Origin: Acidovorax sp. | Lineage (GTDB): Bacteria > Pseudomonadota > Gammaproteobacteria > Burkholderiales > Burkholderiaceae_C | Length of the DNA stretch: 43,572 bases | Assembly (NCBI RefSeq): GCF_016783915.1 | Contig: NZ_JADHVT010000023.1 | Coordinates: 1-43,572 of the forward strand | Reading direction: 5' to 3' | Part shown: piece by piece, positions 7,607 through 16,485 of the stretch | Numbering within the stretch: the stretch's first letter is position 1 | How the letters are laid out: each line of letters opens with the position of its first letter | Made by a program: the position numbers and the translations under genes | The notes under the pieces: generated by a model | Seen by the model: the letters and a program-made list of their open reading frames with translations, nothing else | Told to the model about the DNA's origin: nothing | Database searches by the model: none

Positions 7607-8640
7607 TGGATGCCTTTCAGAAACGCCAGAACGTCTTTTACGGCCCGCTCTCGGGCCTTCTCGTTACTTTCCACCGTGACCCAGGACGTCTGCCTGCACT
7701 TTGGTACGTAGGCGTTCCATTCGGCGTTGTCCGTAAAGGTCTTTCCTGAATACTTGTCTTGAGCTGGCCCCCAGCTGCGGTCATTCGTGCCATAGGGCAT
7801 TCGCACGTCCATGGAACAGAGATTGAAGTTGCCCTCGTTGTACTTCCTCCATGGCTGGTTGAGCCGGTCAAAGACGTGCGTGGCACCCGGATAAATCTTG
7901 TAGCTCACCGGATTACCTGCTGCGGCGTACTCATCTGCCAATTCCATGCACGGCTTGGGCAAGGTCATGTCATCCTTCTCACCCAGCACCATAAATATTG
8001 GTGCGGGTAACTTGCTGTGGTGATCCACCCGGTAACGCATGTTGCAGCCGGGGTAGATCGCCACGCTGCCGGCCCATTTCAAGTTGGCGGGAATCACATG
8101 CTGCTGGTAGGTCGGCCATGCCGCATCCAGCAAAGCCTGCCCGCCACGTGACCAACCCATGTGGAAGATACGGCTGCTGTCGATCTGGGGATGGGTTGCC
8201 AGCAGCTTGAGCGCATATAGGGCATCAGTGGTGTTGGCCACCGTGTTCCAAGTCAATTGCTTTGTGGGGCCGGTCACTCGGTCCTCGCCACGAGGTTTGA
8301 AGCTGTCCACCACGAACACGGCATACCCTGCGTTGTTCAACGCTTTGGCCCACACATCGAAGTACAGGCTACTCACGCCCTCACTGCCATGCGAGAACAC
8401 CACTGCTGGTACCTTTCCGCTGCTCGCTTGAGTTGGCATCAACAGATCGCCGTAGACCGTGACTTCAGTACCCAACCGGCCACGGATCAGTGCCCAGCGG
8501 TGGTCCGGGGTGGAGGATGTGAACTCAATGCGGCCGGTTTGACCAGCACTGAGGTCTGATAGCGGCGCGGCGATTGCGCTTGTGAAACCTGCTGCTAAGG
8601 CCGCCGCGATGGACGATCTAAACCAAACACTTGTTGTCAT
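7603..8640 (-). CDS. Exported alpha/beta hydrolase, dienelactone-hydrolase family
   Basis: I start at ATG 8640, which gives 345 residues beginning with a clear signal peptide (MTTSVWFRSSIAAALAAGF, Ala-rich to about residue 25). The 12 residues upstream in the open frame would spoil it. The nucleophile elbow is GWSRGG (S164), preceded by the strand RIFHM. The acid is probably D223 or D224 in GEKDD, and the histidine is H255 in GATHVFD. SHGSEG near residue 84 likely forms the oxyanion hole. The order and spacing fit dienelactone-hydrolase-like enzymes. It is the first gene of a two-gene minus-strand operon with the beta-lactamase-fold hydrolase. Both products are probably periplasmic. The substrate is unknown. 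Confidence 0.85.
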   Translation of the reverse strand: MTTSVWFRSSIAAALAAGFTSAIAAPLSDLSAGQTGRIEFTSSTPDHRWALIRGRLGTEVTVYGDLLMPTQASSGKVPAVVFSHGSEGVSSLYFDVWAKALNNAGYAVFVVDSFKPRGEDRVTGPTKQLTWNTVANTTDALYALKLLATHPQIDSSRIFHMGWSRGGQALLDAAWPTYQQHVIPANLKWAGSVAIYPGCNMRYRVDHHSKLPAPIFMVLGEKDDMTLPKPCMELADEYAAAGNPVSYKIYPGATHVFDRLNQPWRKYNEGNFNLCSMDVRMPYGTNDRSWGPAQDKYSGKTFTDNAEWNAYVPKCRQTSWVTVESNEKARERAVKDVLAFLKGIQ

Positions 8641-8709
8641 TTTTGACTTCGTTCTTTCGTAGACGTTTGTCGGCACAGGGCCGCGAGATCCCCCGGATGT
8701 CTGGGCTCA

Positions 8710-8739
8710 GGTGCATCTTGTTAACATGCACCGGGTCAA
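8710..8739 (-). promoter_or_regulatory. Inverted repeat beside a TTGACC box, possible operator
   Basis: GGTGCAT (8710-8716) and ATGCACC (8726-8732) form a perfect 7-bp inverted repeat with a 9-base spacer containing GTTAAC. On the minus strand it follows directly behind TTGACC (8734-8739), a -35-like box. It lies about 70 bp upstream of the hydrolase operon start and could be an activator or repressor site. I see no convincing -10 box. Confidence 0.3.
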
Positions 8740-8791
8740 GGTGAGACATGGCCTCACGATGACAGCGCAGCTCGTCAATGCGCTCGCCGCT

Positions 8792-9154
8792 CTACTCGAT
8801 CGACGCTCCCTTGCTTCTATTCTCGCTGTCACAGGGCCAAAAAACGTAGCGGTAGTTGCACTTGTTGAGCAATAGGAAGTTTGCTGCAGTGTCGTCTGTA
8901 CCGACTTGAAAGCCGCGCTTGTATGCAGAGGCGGCTGCAAAGCCCTCTATCGGGGAATCCCTCTGTACAGCTCCAAGCGGTGACGCCAGAGCAGATGTAA
9001 GTGGAGTGACTGTGGGGTGCAATCGGCGATCTTTGCACTCTCGGTCTTGCGAATGCGAGTACCCGGACCATCGTAGATGGGTATACAACCTCACGTATGC
9101 CATGTACCGCGTGAGCTTGACCATTAGGTCTTTGATGTCTTGGGCGCACTGCAT
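8792..9154 (-). CDS. Doubtful hypothetical ORF in a 660-bp poorly coding gap
   Basis: The stretch from 8641 to 9304 has no gene I can firmly support. The best candidate is this 120-residue minus-strand frame. Its C-terminal part (YKRGFQVGTDDTAANFLL, then NKCNYRYVFWPC) reads like a real protein. The N-terminal part does not, and no strong ribosome binding site precedes it. It may be a decayed or truncated gene. Overlapping frames on the plus strand look worse. Confidence 0.25.
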   Translation of the reverse strand: MQCAQDIKDLMVKLTRYMAYVRLYTHLRWSGYSHSQDRECKDRRLHPTVTPLTSALASPLGAVQRDSPIEGFAAASAYKRGFQVGTDDTAANFLLLNKCNYRYVFWPCDSENRSKGASIE

Positions 9155-9304
9155 GATGAGGCCAGCTACCTCTCGCCCGATTTACGAGAAAACGTCTGCC
9201 CCCTAGACTGTGTTTGGCTGAACCTTGCCGCATCCATCGGCAGGATGGAGAAATTGGGTGTGGGCCTGCGGCCTGAAGTGACTAGCCATGTCGAGGAGAG
9301 AAAG

Positions 9305-9739
9305 ATGTTGTCCTCGGCCCTCTACGCATCGTTCTTTTTCACGGTGGCCCTGCTGGTCACCACCGCCTACTTCTTGATGGGCGGTCTGCCGCTTCTTACG
9401 CTGAAACACGACACCCCACTGGACGCGCGGTTCGTTCGGGGGTTTTTCAACGTGTACTACCGCGCCGCGTTCTGGGCGTCACTGGGGGCGTTTGTCAGTT
9501 ATGCGCTTTGGGGCAGGTACCCCATTGCCATCGGCGTGGCGGTCAATGCCTGCATCGTCTCGCTGCTGCGCAAGCACTTGTTGCAAGCCATGCAGCAGCT
9601 CGGTGCACAGATCGAGGCGAGTAGCGACGGAGCGATTCACCACTTTCGCCGCGTGCATTCTGCGGCGCTCTTCGTCAACCTGGTTCAGCTGGTGGCGATC
9701 GTTTGGGGGCTGTTGTGGTTGTCCCAGCAGCTCAAGTAG
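9305..9739 (+). CDS. Small integral membrane protein, function unknown
   Basis: This is a 144-residue protein with about four hydrophobic helices: near residues 5-27, 53-68, 72-90 and 120-140. Between the third and fourth lies a charged amphipathic segment (LLRKHLLQAMQQLGAQIEASSDG). I start at ATG 9305 because GAGGAGAG lies 5-10 bases upstream. The open frame extends back to 9140, but that part overlaps an unrelated candidate and has no comparable signal. I do not recognise a family. It stands alone between divergent and convergent neighbours. Confidence 0.75.
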   Translation: MLSSALYASFFFTVALLVTTAYFLMGGLPLLTLKHDTPLDARFVRGFFNVYYRAAFWASLGAFVSYALWGRYPIAIGVAVNACIVSLLRKHLLQAMQQLGAQIEASSDGAIHHFRRVHSAALFVNLVQLVAIVWGLLWLSQQLK

Positions 9740-9791
9740 ACCTCCCGGTGGGGTGCCACGCCGGGCCTGTGCTCTGCGTGTGGCCTTTCTT

Positions 9792-9965
9792 TCACCTCGT
9801 CAGTCCCGCTCCCTGCGGTGCGATGGGGGTCAAATCTTCAGGGCGGCATACCTCTTCGCTGTGCGCCAACCGAATCCACAGACCGGTGCGTTTGATGATG
9901 ACGTAGTCCACGCTCACCGTTCTGCCTTTGTAGAGAAATTGCGTGCCGGGTTTGTACTGAATCAT
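9792..9965 (-). CDS. Small 57-residue hypothetical protein
   Basis: The minus-strand frame starts at ATG 9965 (MIQYKPGTQFLYKGRTVSVD) and ends with TGA at 9792-9794. The composition is protein-like: alternating hydrophobic strands (FLYKGRTVSVDYVIIKRTGLW), then a charged tail with EEVCRPEDLTPI. That pattern suggests a small beta-barrel such as an SH3-like or KOW-like fold, which is inference. The ribosome binding site is weak. It lies alone between a membrane protein and the diguanylate cyclase terminator. Protein-level conservation would settle whether it is real. Confidence 0.5.
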   Translation of the reverse strand: MIQYKPGTQFLYKGRTVSVDYVIIKRTGLWIRLAHSEEVCRPEDLTPIAPQGAGLTR

Positions 9966-10305
9966 TCTTGTGATGTAGCGCGCTGGGATGGCTGGGTGAT
10001 GACGACATCACCCATTCCGCAATGGTGCCAACAGATGGGCTCCGGGGCTTTGCCGCCCGGCAAAAGACCTACGACGCAGTCGCTTTTTTCACCCCCGTGG
10101 TGATGCCGAAGGGCGGACAAAAAAAAGCCCGCAGGTTGCGGGCTTAACACTTGCACGATGCAAGCGGGAGGGATGTCGAGGGGATCGACAGGTCAATGTT
10201 AGGACGGTGACCAATGTGGGCATGTAGGACAGAACCGATTCCTCCAAGCTCCGTCGATCAGCAGCAGAAAGGGATCGTGGGTTAAGCGCCCGGGCAGCCC
10301 AACGT
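9966..10305. other. Intergenic stretch with terminator only
   Basis: Apart from the terminator at 10119-10145, I see no gene. Both strands have only short frames with composition unlike the neighbours. Confidence 0.5.
10119..10145 (-). terminator. Rho-independent terminator
   Basis: On the minus strand an 8-bp stem AAGCCCGC/GCGGGCTT with a 5-base loop is followed by a run of eight T. It lies about 160 bp after the diguanylate cyclase stop and probably ends that transcript. Confidence 0.8.
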
Positions 10306-12057
10306 TCACGTTCCGTAAATCCTTGCGCAGCCCCGCCCCGTGGCCTTGGCCAGGTACATCGCGGAATCGGCCTTGCGCAGGAGTTCTTCGGCCTCGGTTC
10401 CGTCGCCGGGCGACAGGACGATACCGACGGACGCGCCGATTTGCAGGGCGTGCGCCTCGATCTCGGTGGGCTGCCCCAGCGCCTGCACCAGGCGATCGGC
10501 CAGGCGGTAGGCGCTTTCGCGGTCGGACACCCCACGTTGCAATAACGCAAACTCATCACCGCCCAGCCGCGCCACCACGTCGTCCTCGCGCGCAGCCTGC
10601 GTCAGTTGCCGCGCCACCCATACCAGCAACTGGTCGCCCACCGCGTGGCCGTAGCGGTCGTTGATGGGTTTGAAACCATCCAGGTCCACATACAACACGG
10701 CAAAGCCACGGCCCAGGCGGTGCACATCGGTGGCAGCGGACTGTAACGCTTGCAAAAAGGCCGTGCGGTTCACCAAGCCCGTCAGGCCGTCGTGCTCTGC
10801 GACGTGGCGGATCTGCTGCTCGGCCTGCTTGCGCTGGGTGACGTCGGTAAAGGTGCGCAGCGCTCCCCCGCCTTTGATGGGTACGGTCTGGACCTCCAGG
10901 ATGCGTCCGTCGGGCCGGGGGCGGTCGTACACCTGCAGCTGATCGACTCCACCGTTGCTGTGCAGCAGCATGTCCTGGATGTCTTGGGAGGCACCCTTGA
11001 ACTCACCGCGAGCGCGCAGGTAGGCCAGCACATTCATCAGTGTGGGTTTGGACGCCATCAGCTCGGCGGGCAGCTCCAGCAGCTCCAGTGCACGGCGGTT
11101 GCACAGCTCGACGACACCGGCGGCACTGATCTTGGCCACGCCCTGGTCCATGTTTTCCAGCGTGGCTTCGAGCAAGATGGATTTCTCGCGCAATTGCGCC
11201 TCGCTGTCGCGGGCGCTGCGTTCCGCCTGGGCCAGCAAGCGCTGCTGGCGCTTGAGTTCGGTGATGTCCACATGGGCATAGAACACCGTGCCGTCGCTGC
11301 CCTGTTTGGCGATGACGCGGCTCCAGCGGCTGCGGGGCAAGGGCACCTCAAACGGCGCCCCCGCAAAACGCATGTGCTCCTGCAAGATCGACAGGCCGTT
11401 GTAAAAAGGCGCCATATCTCCCTGACCTTCGACGGACCAGGCGTGGCGGTACACCTCGTCGAACGCTTTACCCGCGGCAGCCGTACGGTCCGACAGGCTA
11501 TACATCTGCATAAAGGGCTGGTTGACCCATTGGATGCGCTGATCTTCGGCGCAGATCATCAGCCCATCGGGAATGCGGTCAAACAGTTCGGCGCTTTCAA
11601 ACAGCGGACTGCGCAGGTAGCCGGGCTCATGGATGTCGGCCTCGGCCGGCGTAGCGAGCGTGGCTTGCGCGCTCTGCAGCGGCAGCGCCTCGGCACGCCA
11701 CACGCGCACCCGCCCCACGCCTTCAATGGGCAACGACGACACGTGCACGCGCAGCCCCCGGTGATCGAAGCTGTAGGGGCGGGTCTGCGCCCGGTGGCGC
11801 TCGACCCCGGCGGTGATGTAGCGCTCGATGTTGGGCAGCTCCTGGGCATCGAGCCGCTGGTTATAAAAGCGGCGCAGGTTGGCTTCGTAGGGCTCGCCCT
11901 CGTACACATGCCCCTCGTGCTCCGGGAAGAACTTGAAGAAGGTCCTGTTCCAGGCCACCGTGCGGTCGCTGTCGTCAAACGCGCACAGCGCCACGTCCAA
12001 ACCATCCAGGGTGTCACCCAGGGCACGGATGAGGCGGAGGCGAGAAGCGTCAGGCAT
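10306..12057 (-). CDS. Diguanylate cyclase with three PAS-type sensor domains
   Basis: The product is about 583 residues when started at ATG 12057 (MPDASRLRLIRALGDTLDGL). The open frame runs upstream to 12207 with low-complexity, non-homologous sequence. Three PAS-like domains follow: about residues 15-110 (DVALCAFDDSDRTVAWN), 165-280 (IPDGLMICAEDQRIQWVNQP) and 300-410 (LENMDQGVAKISAAG). A C-terminal GGDEF domain has HDGLTGLVNR, DLDGFKPIND and RLGGDEFALL. The catalytic GGDEF is intact. REDD sits five residues before it, the RxxD inhibitory site, so product feedback by c-di-GMP is expected. There is no transmembrane segment, so it probably senses a cytoplasmic signal. No EAL domain is present. 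Confidence 0.93.
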   Translation of the reverse strand: MPDASRLRLIRALGDTLDGLDVALCAFDDSDRTVAWNRTFFKFFPEHEGHVYEGEPYEANLRRFYNQRLDAQELPNIERYITAGVERHRAQTRPYSFDHRGLRVHVSSLPIEGVGRVRVWRAEALPLQSAQATLATPAEADIHEPGYLRSPLFESAELFDRIPDGLMICAEDQRIQWVNQPFMQMYSLSDRTAAAGKAFDEVYRHAWSVEGQGDMAPFYNGLSILQEHMRFAGAPFEVPLPRSRWSRVIAKQGSDGTVFYAHVDITELKRQQRLLAQAERSARDSEAQLREKSILLEATLENMDQGVAKISAAGVVELCNRRALELLELPAELMASKPTLMNVLAYLRARGEFKGASQDIQDMLLHSNGGVDQLQVYDRPRPDGRILEVQTVPIKGGGALRTFTDVTQRKQAEQQIRHVAEHDGLTGLVNRTAFLQALQSAATDVHRLGRGFAVLYVDLDGFKPINDRYGHAVGDQLLVWVARQLTQAAREDDVVARLGGDEFALLQRGVSDRESAYRLADRLVQALGQPTEIEAHALQIGASVGIVLSPGDGTEAEELLRKADSAMYLAKATGRGCARIYGT

Positions 12058-12394
12058 GGTCAGGAGGTTGGATACGGCACTGTCAGCACAAGCCCGTGCA
12101 ACACACTGGCCCAGGTGGCAAGGGGTCTGCCAACGCCGACGCACAGCACCGGTCGCTTCATTGTGCGGAACCGTACTTACAGCAAACCGTCTGAGGGCCA
12201 CGGACAAGTTGAAGGCAGCGGTTTATGTTGTGCCAGCACCACAAAATCTTGATGCAAGTCAAGAGTCAACCGAGACCAGCGCGGATGCCAGGCCCCGTCA
12301 TCGTTACGGCTGGAAACTGATCCGTAGCGTGACCGGCACACTGTTTCGCCTGCGTTCCGTTATGGTGGGTGTTTTGTACCCCGGAGCGAGCCGC
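12058..12394. other. Divergent intergenic region
   Basis: This 337-bp stretch separates the diguanylate cyclase (minus) and the I78-type lipoprotein (plus) and should hold both promoters. Open frames crossing it are extensions of the two genes without ribosome binding sites. I see no clear -35/-10 pair or operator. Confidence 0.5.
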
Positions 12395-12730
12395 ATGATG
12401 AAAAAAACCACCCCTTTTGCCGTCGCCTGTTGCCTGGCCCTGGGAGCAGCTGTGACTGGGTGTGCGGGTTACGGACAAACACCCGCACCACCCGCCAGCA
12501 CGGCACCGACAGGCGCGGCGCCTGGAGGCATGTGCAATGCCCAGCCCGCGCAGTTTGCAGTGGGACAAAACAGCACGGCATCGATCGTGGAGTCTGCACG
12601 GCAGCGCTCGGGCGCGCAGACGGCGCGCATCCTGCGCCCAGGGCAAATCATCACCAAGGAATACGACACCCAGCGGCTGAACCTGGAGGTAGACGGCAAT
12701 GGCCGCATCCTTGCGGCAAAGTGTGGCTGA
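12395..12730 (+). CDS. Lipoprotein with I78-family peptidase-inhibitor domain
   Basis: This is a 111-residue protein. MMKKTTPFAVACCLALGAAV is a lipoprotein signal peptide with lipobox AVTGC (lipidated Cys about residue 24). A Pro/Ala/Thr linker leads to a domain of about 65 residues running from CNAQPAQFAVGQ to the end. Key blocks are ARILRPGQIITKEYDTQRLN, VDGNGRIL and a final CG, with a Cys at each end that probably forms a disulfide. This fits the I78 inhibitor family (PF11720 as I recall), small inhibitors of serine proteases. It likely sits in the periplasm or outer membrane. GGAG lies about 9 bases upstream of the first ATG. Confidence 0.85.
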   Translation: MMKKTTPFAVACCLALGAAVTGCAGYGQTPAPPASTAPTGAAPGGMCNAQPAQFAVGQNSTASIVESARQRSGAQTARILRPGQIITKEYDTQRLNLEVDGNGRILAAKCG

Positions 12731-12812
12731 GCTTGCCCCCGGCTGCTGACTGGTCTGGGGGCCTGCCAACAATCCCCCGGGAGATCGTAAACCGGCTTTG
12801 ACGGGGCCTCCG

Positions 12813-14060
12813 TCAGTCCGCCAGGAACAGCTCCTGCAGATCGCTCAGAAAGTCGAAGCCCCGCTCGGTAGGCCGTACACGCGCCATGTCGCGCTCGATC
12901 AGGCCCTTGCGCTCGGCAGCCTCCAGGCCCTTGGCGATGGCGGTCAACGGCAGGCCTGTGCGGGCCATGAAGTCCTGCAGCGCAAAGCCTTCGCGCAGGC
13001 GCAGGGCGTTGAGCATGTACTCAAACGGCAGATCGGCGCGGCGCACCTCGTCGTCCTGCGCCACGGCATGGCCTGCCAGGGCGTTGTCCATGTAGCGCGC
13101 GGGGTCCCGAAAGCGCACCTGCCGCACCACGCGGTGCGCAAAGCTCAGCTTGCTGTGCGCACCCGCGCCGATGCCCAGGTAGTCGCCAAACTGCCAGTAG
13201 TTGGTGTTGTGAAAACACTGGTGGCCCGGCTGCGCATACGCAGAAATCTCGTACCGCGCCATACCCGCCTGCCCCGTCATCTCCGTGATCCGGTCAAGCA
13301 TCGCGTAGGCCTGGTCGTCCTCGGGGATGGCCGGGGGGAACTTGGCGAAGTAGGTATTGGGCTCGATGGTGAGGTGGTAGATGGAGATGTGCGGCGGCTT
13401 GAAGGCCAGCGCCGTTCGCAGGTCCTGCTCCAGCTCTGGCAGCGTCTGGCCCGGCAGGGCGTACATGATGTCGAGATTGAAGGTGTCGAAGGACGCAGCG
13501 GCCTCCTCCACCGCCGCCATCGCCTGGGCACGGTCATGCACGCGGCCCAGGGCCTTCAGGTGCTGGTCGTTAAAGCTCTGCACCCCCACCGACAGGCGCG
13601 TGACACCCGCCGCGCGGAAGGCGCGAAAACGGTCTTTCTCGAACGTACCGGGGTTGGCCTCCATCGTGATCTCGCAATCTGGCTCCAGCCGCAGACGGGC
13701 GCGGATGTCGCCGATCAGCCGGTCGATGGCTGCCGGCGAAAACAGGCTGGGCGTGCCGCCGCCAATGAAGATGCTGTGCACGGACCGCCCCCAGACCAAG
13801 GGCAGCGCGGCCTCCAGGTCGGCCATCAGGGCATCGATGTAGCGCTGCTCGGGCACCTCGCCACCGGAACCACCCGCGCGAAATTCGTGCGAGTTGAAGT
13901 CGCAGTACGGGCATTTCTTGAGGCACCAGGGCAGGTGCACGTACAGAGACAGGGGCGGCAGGCTGGGCAGCTGCAACAGGCCCGGGCGCATGTAGTGCTG
14001 GATGTCGCGCACCACGGCAGGTTCGGCCTCGGCCTGTGGCGTGATCGGAATATGAACCAC
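12813..14060 (-). CDS. hemW: HemW, radical-SAM heme chaperone
   Basis: This is a 415-residue radical SAM enzyme, formerly annotated as oxygen-independent coproporphyrinogen oxidase-like. The cluster motif CLKKCPYCDF (CxxxCxxC) near residue 46 follows LYVHLPWC. IFIGGGTPSLF is the glycine-rich SAM contact, and ITMEANPGTFE and RLSVGVQSFND are further family motifs. A C-terminal HemN-type helical domain ends DLQELFLAD. HemW lacks the extra N-terminal region of true HemN, which agrees with this short N-terminus, and it delivers heme to respiratory enzymes. It lies 13 bp downstream of rdgB as the last gene of the minus-strand cluster. Confidence 0.94.
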   Translation of the reverse strand: MVHIPITPQAEAEPAVVRDIQHYMRPGLLQLPSLPPLSLYVHLPWCLKKCPYCDFNSHEFRAGGSGGEVPEQRYIDALMADLEAALPLVWGRSVHSIFIGGGTPSLFSPAAIDRLIGDIRARLRLEPDCEITMEANPGTFEKDRFRAFRAAGVTRLSVGVQSFNDQHLKALGRVHDRAQAMAAVEEAAASFDTFNLDIMYALPGQTLPELEQDLRTALAFKPPHISIYHLTIEPNTYFAKFPPAIPEDDQAYAMLDRITEMTGQAGMARYEISAYAQPGHQCFHNTNYWQFGDYLGIGAGAHSKLSFAHRVVRQVRFRDPARYMDNALAGHAVAQDDEVRRADLPFEYMLNALRLREGFALQDFMARTGLPLTAIAKGLEAAERKGLIERDMARVRPTERGFDFLSDLQELFLAD

Positions 14061-14073
14061 GGTCAGCGCCCTT

Positions 14074-14673
14074 CTACAACCAGCGTTCGCGCATCAGTGC
14101 CAGCATCTGTGCGGCCGATCGGCCCCGGTGGCTGTGGGCGTTTTTCACCTCGACGGGCAGCTCGGCAAAGGTCTTGCCGAACTCGGGGATGAACATCACG
14201 GGGTCGAAGCCAAAGCCGTTGCTGCCACGGGGCTCGGTGGTGATCTCGCCCACCACGCGGCCCACGGCAATCAGCGGCTCCGGGTCTTGCGGGCTGCGCA
14301 CGGCGACCAGGGTGCTGACCATGGCGGCGCGGCGGTTGGCCACACCTTGCAGTTGCTCCAGCAGGGCGCGCACGTTGTTGTCGTCGCTTTTCTCGTAGCC
14401 GAACTGGGTGCAGTAATACGCGGTGTCCACGCCCGGCAGGCCGCCAAAAGCGTCCACACACATGCCGGCATCGTCGGCCAATGCGGGCAGGCCCGTGTGT
14501 TCGGATGCAAACCGTGCCTTGGCCAGGGCGTTTTCGACAAAGGTGCGGAAAGGCTCCTCGGCCTCACCCACACCCAGGTCGGCCTGCCGCACCAGCTCCA
14601 CGCCCAGGGGCGCAAACATGGCCTGCAACTCGGCCAGTTTGCCGCGGTTATTGGATGCCAAAACAATTTTCAT
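14074..14673 (-). CDS. rdgB: RdgB/HAM1 non-canonical purine NTP pyrophosphatase
   Basis: The protein is 199 residues from ATG 14673 (MKIVLASNNRGKLAELQ). A TTG two codons earlier is less likely. It hydrolyses dITP, ITP and XTP to monophosphates, cleansing the nucleotide pool. Family signatures are SNNRGK near the start, FVENALAKAR, LADDAGMCVDAFGGLPG (metal and catalytic acidic residues), GSNGFGFDPVMFIPEFGKTFAEL and SHRGRSAA at the end. It lies between rph and hemW, the usual neighbours in beta-proteobacteria, with an intergenic repeat separating it from rph. Confidence 0.95.
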   Translation of the reverse strand: MKIVLASNNRGKLAELQAMFAPLGVELVRQADLGVGEAEEPFRTFVENALAKARFASEHTGLPALADDAGMCVDAFGGLPGVDTAYYCTQFGYEKSDDNNVRALLEQLQGVANRRAAMVSTLVAVRSPQDPEPLIAVGRVVGEITTEPRGSNGFGFDPVMFIPEFGKTFAELPVEVKNAHSHRGRSAAQMLALMRERWL

Positions 14674-14674
14674 G

Positions 14675-14724
14675 GTCAAAATGGCCGCAAGCGCTAGTGA
14701 AATATGCGCAAGCAGCTATCAATT
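14675..14724 (-). repeat. Intergenic repeat element, copy A
   Basis: Read on the minus strand the element goes TTGATAGCTGCTTGCGCATA, then TTTCACTAGCGCTTGCGGCC and ATTTTGACC. Parts recur at 18588-18608 and at 42099-42162 (CACTAGCGC, GCGG). I recall similar short repeats between genes in Comamonadaceae genomes. It fills the whole gap between rph and rdgB. Confidence 0.5.
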
Positions 14725-15457
14725 AAGGAGTATTTTGCAGGGCTTGCTGCTGCAGCTGCACCAGCTGGGCGATGCCCTGTTCGGCCAGCCCCAGCAGTTG
14801 GTCCATCTCGGCGCGGGTAAAGGCCACGCCTTCGGCTGTGCCCTGCACCTCCACATAGTGGCCTGCGCCCGTCATCACGACGTTCATGTCGGTGTCGCAA
14901 TCCACGTCCTCCACATATTCCAGGTCCAGCAGCGGCGTGCCCTGCACGATGCCCACCGAAATGGCTGCTACGGGCTGCAGCAGGGGCGACTGGGCGATCT
15001 TGCCGCTGGCCAGCAGCTGGTTGACCGCATCCTGGGCCGCGACCCAGGCGCCGGTGATGGCAGCCGTGCGCGTGCCACCATCGGCCTGGATCACGTCGCA
15101 GTCGAGCTGTATGGTGCGCTCGCCCAACAGCTTGAGGTCAAACACGGCGCGCAGGCTGCGGCCGATGAGGCGCTGGATCTCCTGCGTGCGGCCGGTCTGC
15201 TTACCCCGTGCGGCCTCGCGGTCGCTGCGGGTGTGGGTGGCGCGCGGCAGCATGCCGTATTCCGCCGTGACCCAGCCCTCGCCGCTACCGCGCTTGTGCG
15301 GGGGCACACGCTCTTCCACCGAGGCGGTGCAGAGCACCTTGGTGTTGCCAAACTCGATCAGCACCGAGCCTTCGGCGTGCATGGTGTAGTGGCGCGTGAT
15401 GCGCACAGGGCGCAGTTGGTTGACGGCGCGGTTGCCGGTGCGGATGAAGGTGGTCAT
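14723..15457 (-). CDS. rph: Ribonuclease PH
   Basis: The product is 244 residues when started at ATG 15457 ([20 protein letters not shown]). The open frame extends to 15562 without similarity to the family. RNase PH is a phosphate-dependent 3' exonuclease that trims tRNA precursors as a hexameric ring. Motifs visible are [38 protein letters not shown], the [15 protein letters not shown] helix, and the [20 protein letters not shown] phosphate-binding block with the catalytic Asp. Length and order match full-length RNase PH. It follows the phosphatase gene by about 125 bp. Confidence 0.97.
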   Translation of the reverse strand: MTTFIRTGNRAVNQLRPVRITRHYTMHAEGSVLIEFGNTKVLCTASVEERVPPHKRGSGEGWVTAEYGMLPRATHTRSDREAARGKQTGRTQEIQRLIGRSLRAVFDLKLLGERTIQLDCDVIQADGGTRTAAITGAWVAAQDAVNQLLASGKIAQSPLLQPVAAISVGIVQGTPLLDLEYVEDVDCDTDMNVVMTGAGHYVEVQGTAEGVAFTRAEMDQLLGLAEQGIAQLVQLQQQALQNTP

Positions 15458-15582
15458 GTGATTCTCTGTATGGAGCGGGTCGCCCACCTGCGTCATGAGG
15501 TGGGCGATGGAAGGCGAAAAAACCTGGTTCCATACATTCGCATGGAGGGAGCCTGGATGCAACCCACAGCGCCGATAGCAGT

Positions 15583-16485
15583 TCAGGCCTTGCGGGCAGC
15601 AGAGCGACGGATGGCTTCGTTGATTTCAGCGATCGACCGCTCGATGGCCGCATCGTCCAGGTCATCCACCAGCCCATCGAGTGGGCCCGCCTGGATGGTG
15701 GACGCAAACACGTCGTCGCTGATGCTGTCAGTGGACACCCCCTGGGTGGACTCGAACGCATCTGGCGTCTCCCACTCCAGAGCCACCACGGTCACGTTGT
15801 CACTGCTGTCCCCCGCTTTGCGAAGGGCATCTTCCACCAGCTCGGGCACAGCGTGCGACACGGTGTTGCGGCCCAACTGCTTGGCGATGTCTTCGTCGCT
15901 GAGCGTGCCCCACAGGCCGTCTGAGCACAACAGAATGCGGTCGCCCTGCTCCAGGTACACAGGGCCGGTGATGTCGTAAATGGGCTTGGTGGGCGAACCC
16001 AGGCAGGTGAACAGCACGTTGCGGTTGATCTTGTCCAGACCAGGGGGCGGCGTGTTGCGCAGCTCCATGTACGAGTGGTCCCGCGTACGGGTCAGCAGAT
16101 CGCCATCGCGCACCATGTACAGGCGCGAGTCTCCGCAATGGATCCAGGTGGCGGTACCGGCCTGCAACACCGCCGCGACCAAGGTGGTGCGCGGTGTGTC
16201 GAGCATGCCTTTCTCTGTGGCGTAGCGCAGGATCTGGTGGTGTGCCGCGAGCAACGCGCCGGACAGAAACTCCTGCACATCCTTGAGCTGGGGTTTGGCC
16301 TGGCGCTGGAACAGCGCCGAGATGGTCTGCAGCGCGATCTGCGCGGCCACTTCACCTTCAGGGTGGCCACCCATGCCGTCGGCCAATACAAACAGGCCCG
16401 ATTCGCGCGTGTAGCAATAGCCCATGCGGTCTTCGTTCTTCTCGCGGCCGCCACGGCGGCTGATCTGGAATACCGAGAACTTCAT
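15583..16485 (-). CDS. PP2C-type Ser/Thr protein phosphatase
   Basis: This is a 300-residue soluble metal-dependent phosphatase. The PP2C motifs are in order: [12 protein letters not shown] (metal-binding ED), [15 protein letters not shown] (DGMGG), [31 protein letters not shown] and [10 protein letters not shown]. The last 60 residues are an acidic extension ([20 protein letters not shown]) not needed for catalysis. It lies 82 bp downstream of a Ser/Thr kinase on the same strand, so the pair probably sets the phosphorylation state of shared targets, as in PrpC/PrkC-type systems. Confidence 0.94.
   Translation of the reverse strand: MKFSVFQISRRGGREKNEDRMGYCYTRESGLFVLADGMGGHPEGEVAAQIALQTISALFQRQAKPQLKDVQEFLSGALLAAHHQILRYATEKGMLDTPRTTLVAAVLQAGTATWIHCGDSRLYMVRDGDLLTRTRDHSYMELRNTPPPGLDKINRNVLFTCLGSPTKPIYDITGPVYLEQGDRILLCSDGLWGTLSDEDIAKQLGRNTVSHAVPELVEDALRKAGDSSDNVTVVALEWETPDAFESTQGVSTDSISDDVFASTIQAGPLDGLVDDLDDAAIERSIAEINEAIRRSAARKA

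Noticed and set aside
10750-12252. A 500-residue plus-strand open frame opposite the diguanylate cyclase
   Set aside because: It is the His/Gln/Val-rich mirror of a clear PAS-GGDEF gene in GC-rich DNA, without start signal or domain.
12798-14192. A 464-residue plus-strand open frame opposite hemW
   Set aside because: Composition (His, Gln, Arg, Val rich) is that of an antisense shadow; hemW motifs are unambiguous on the other strand.
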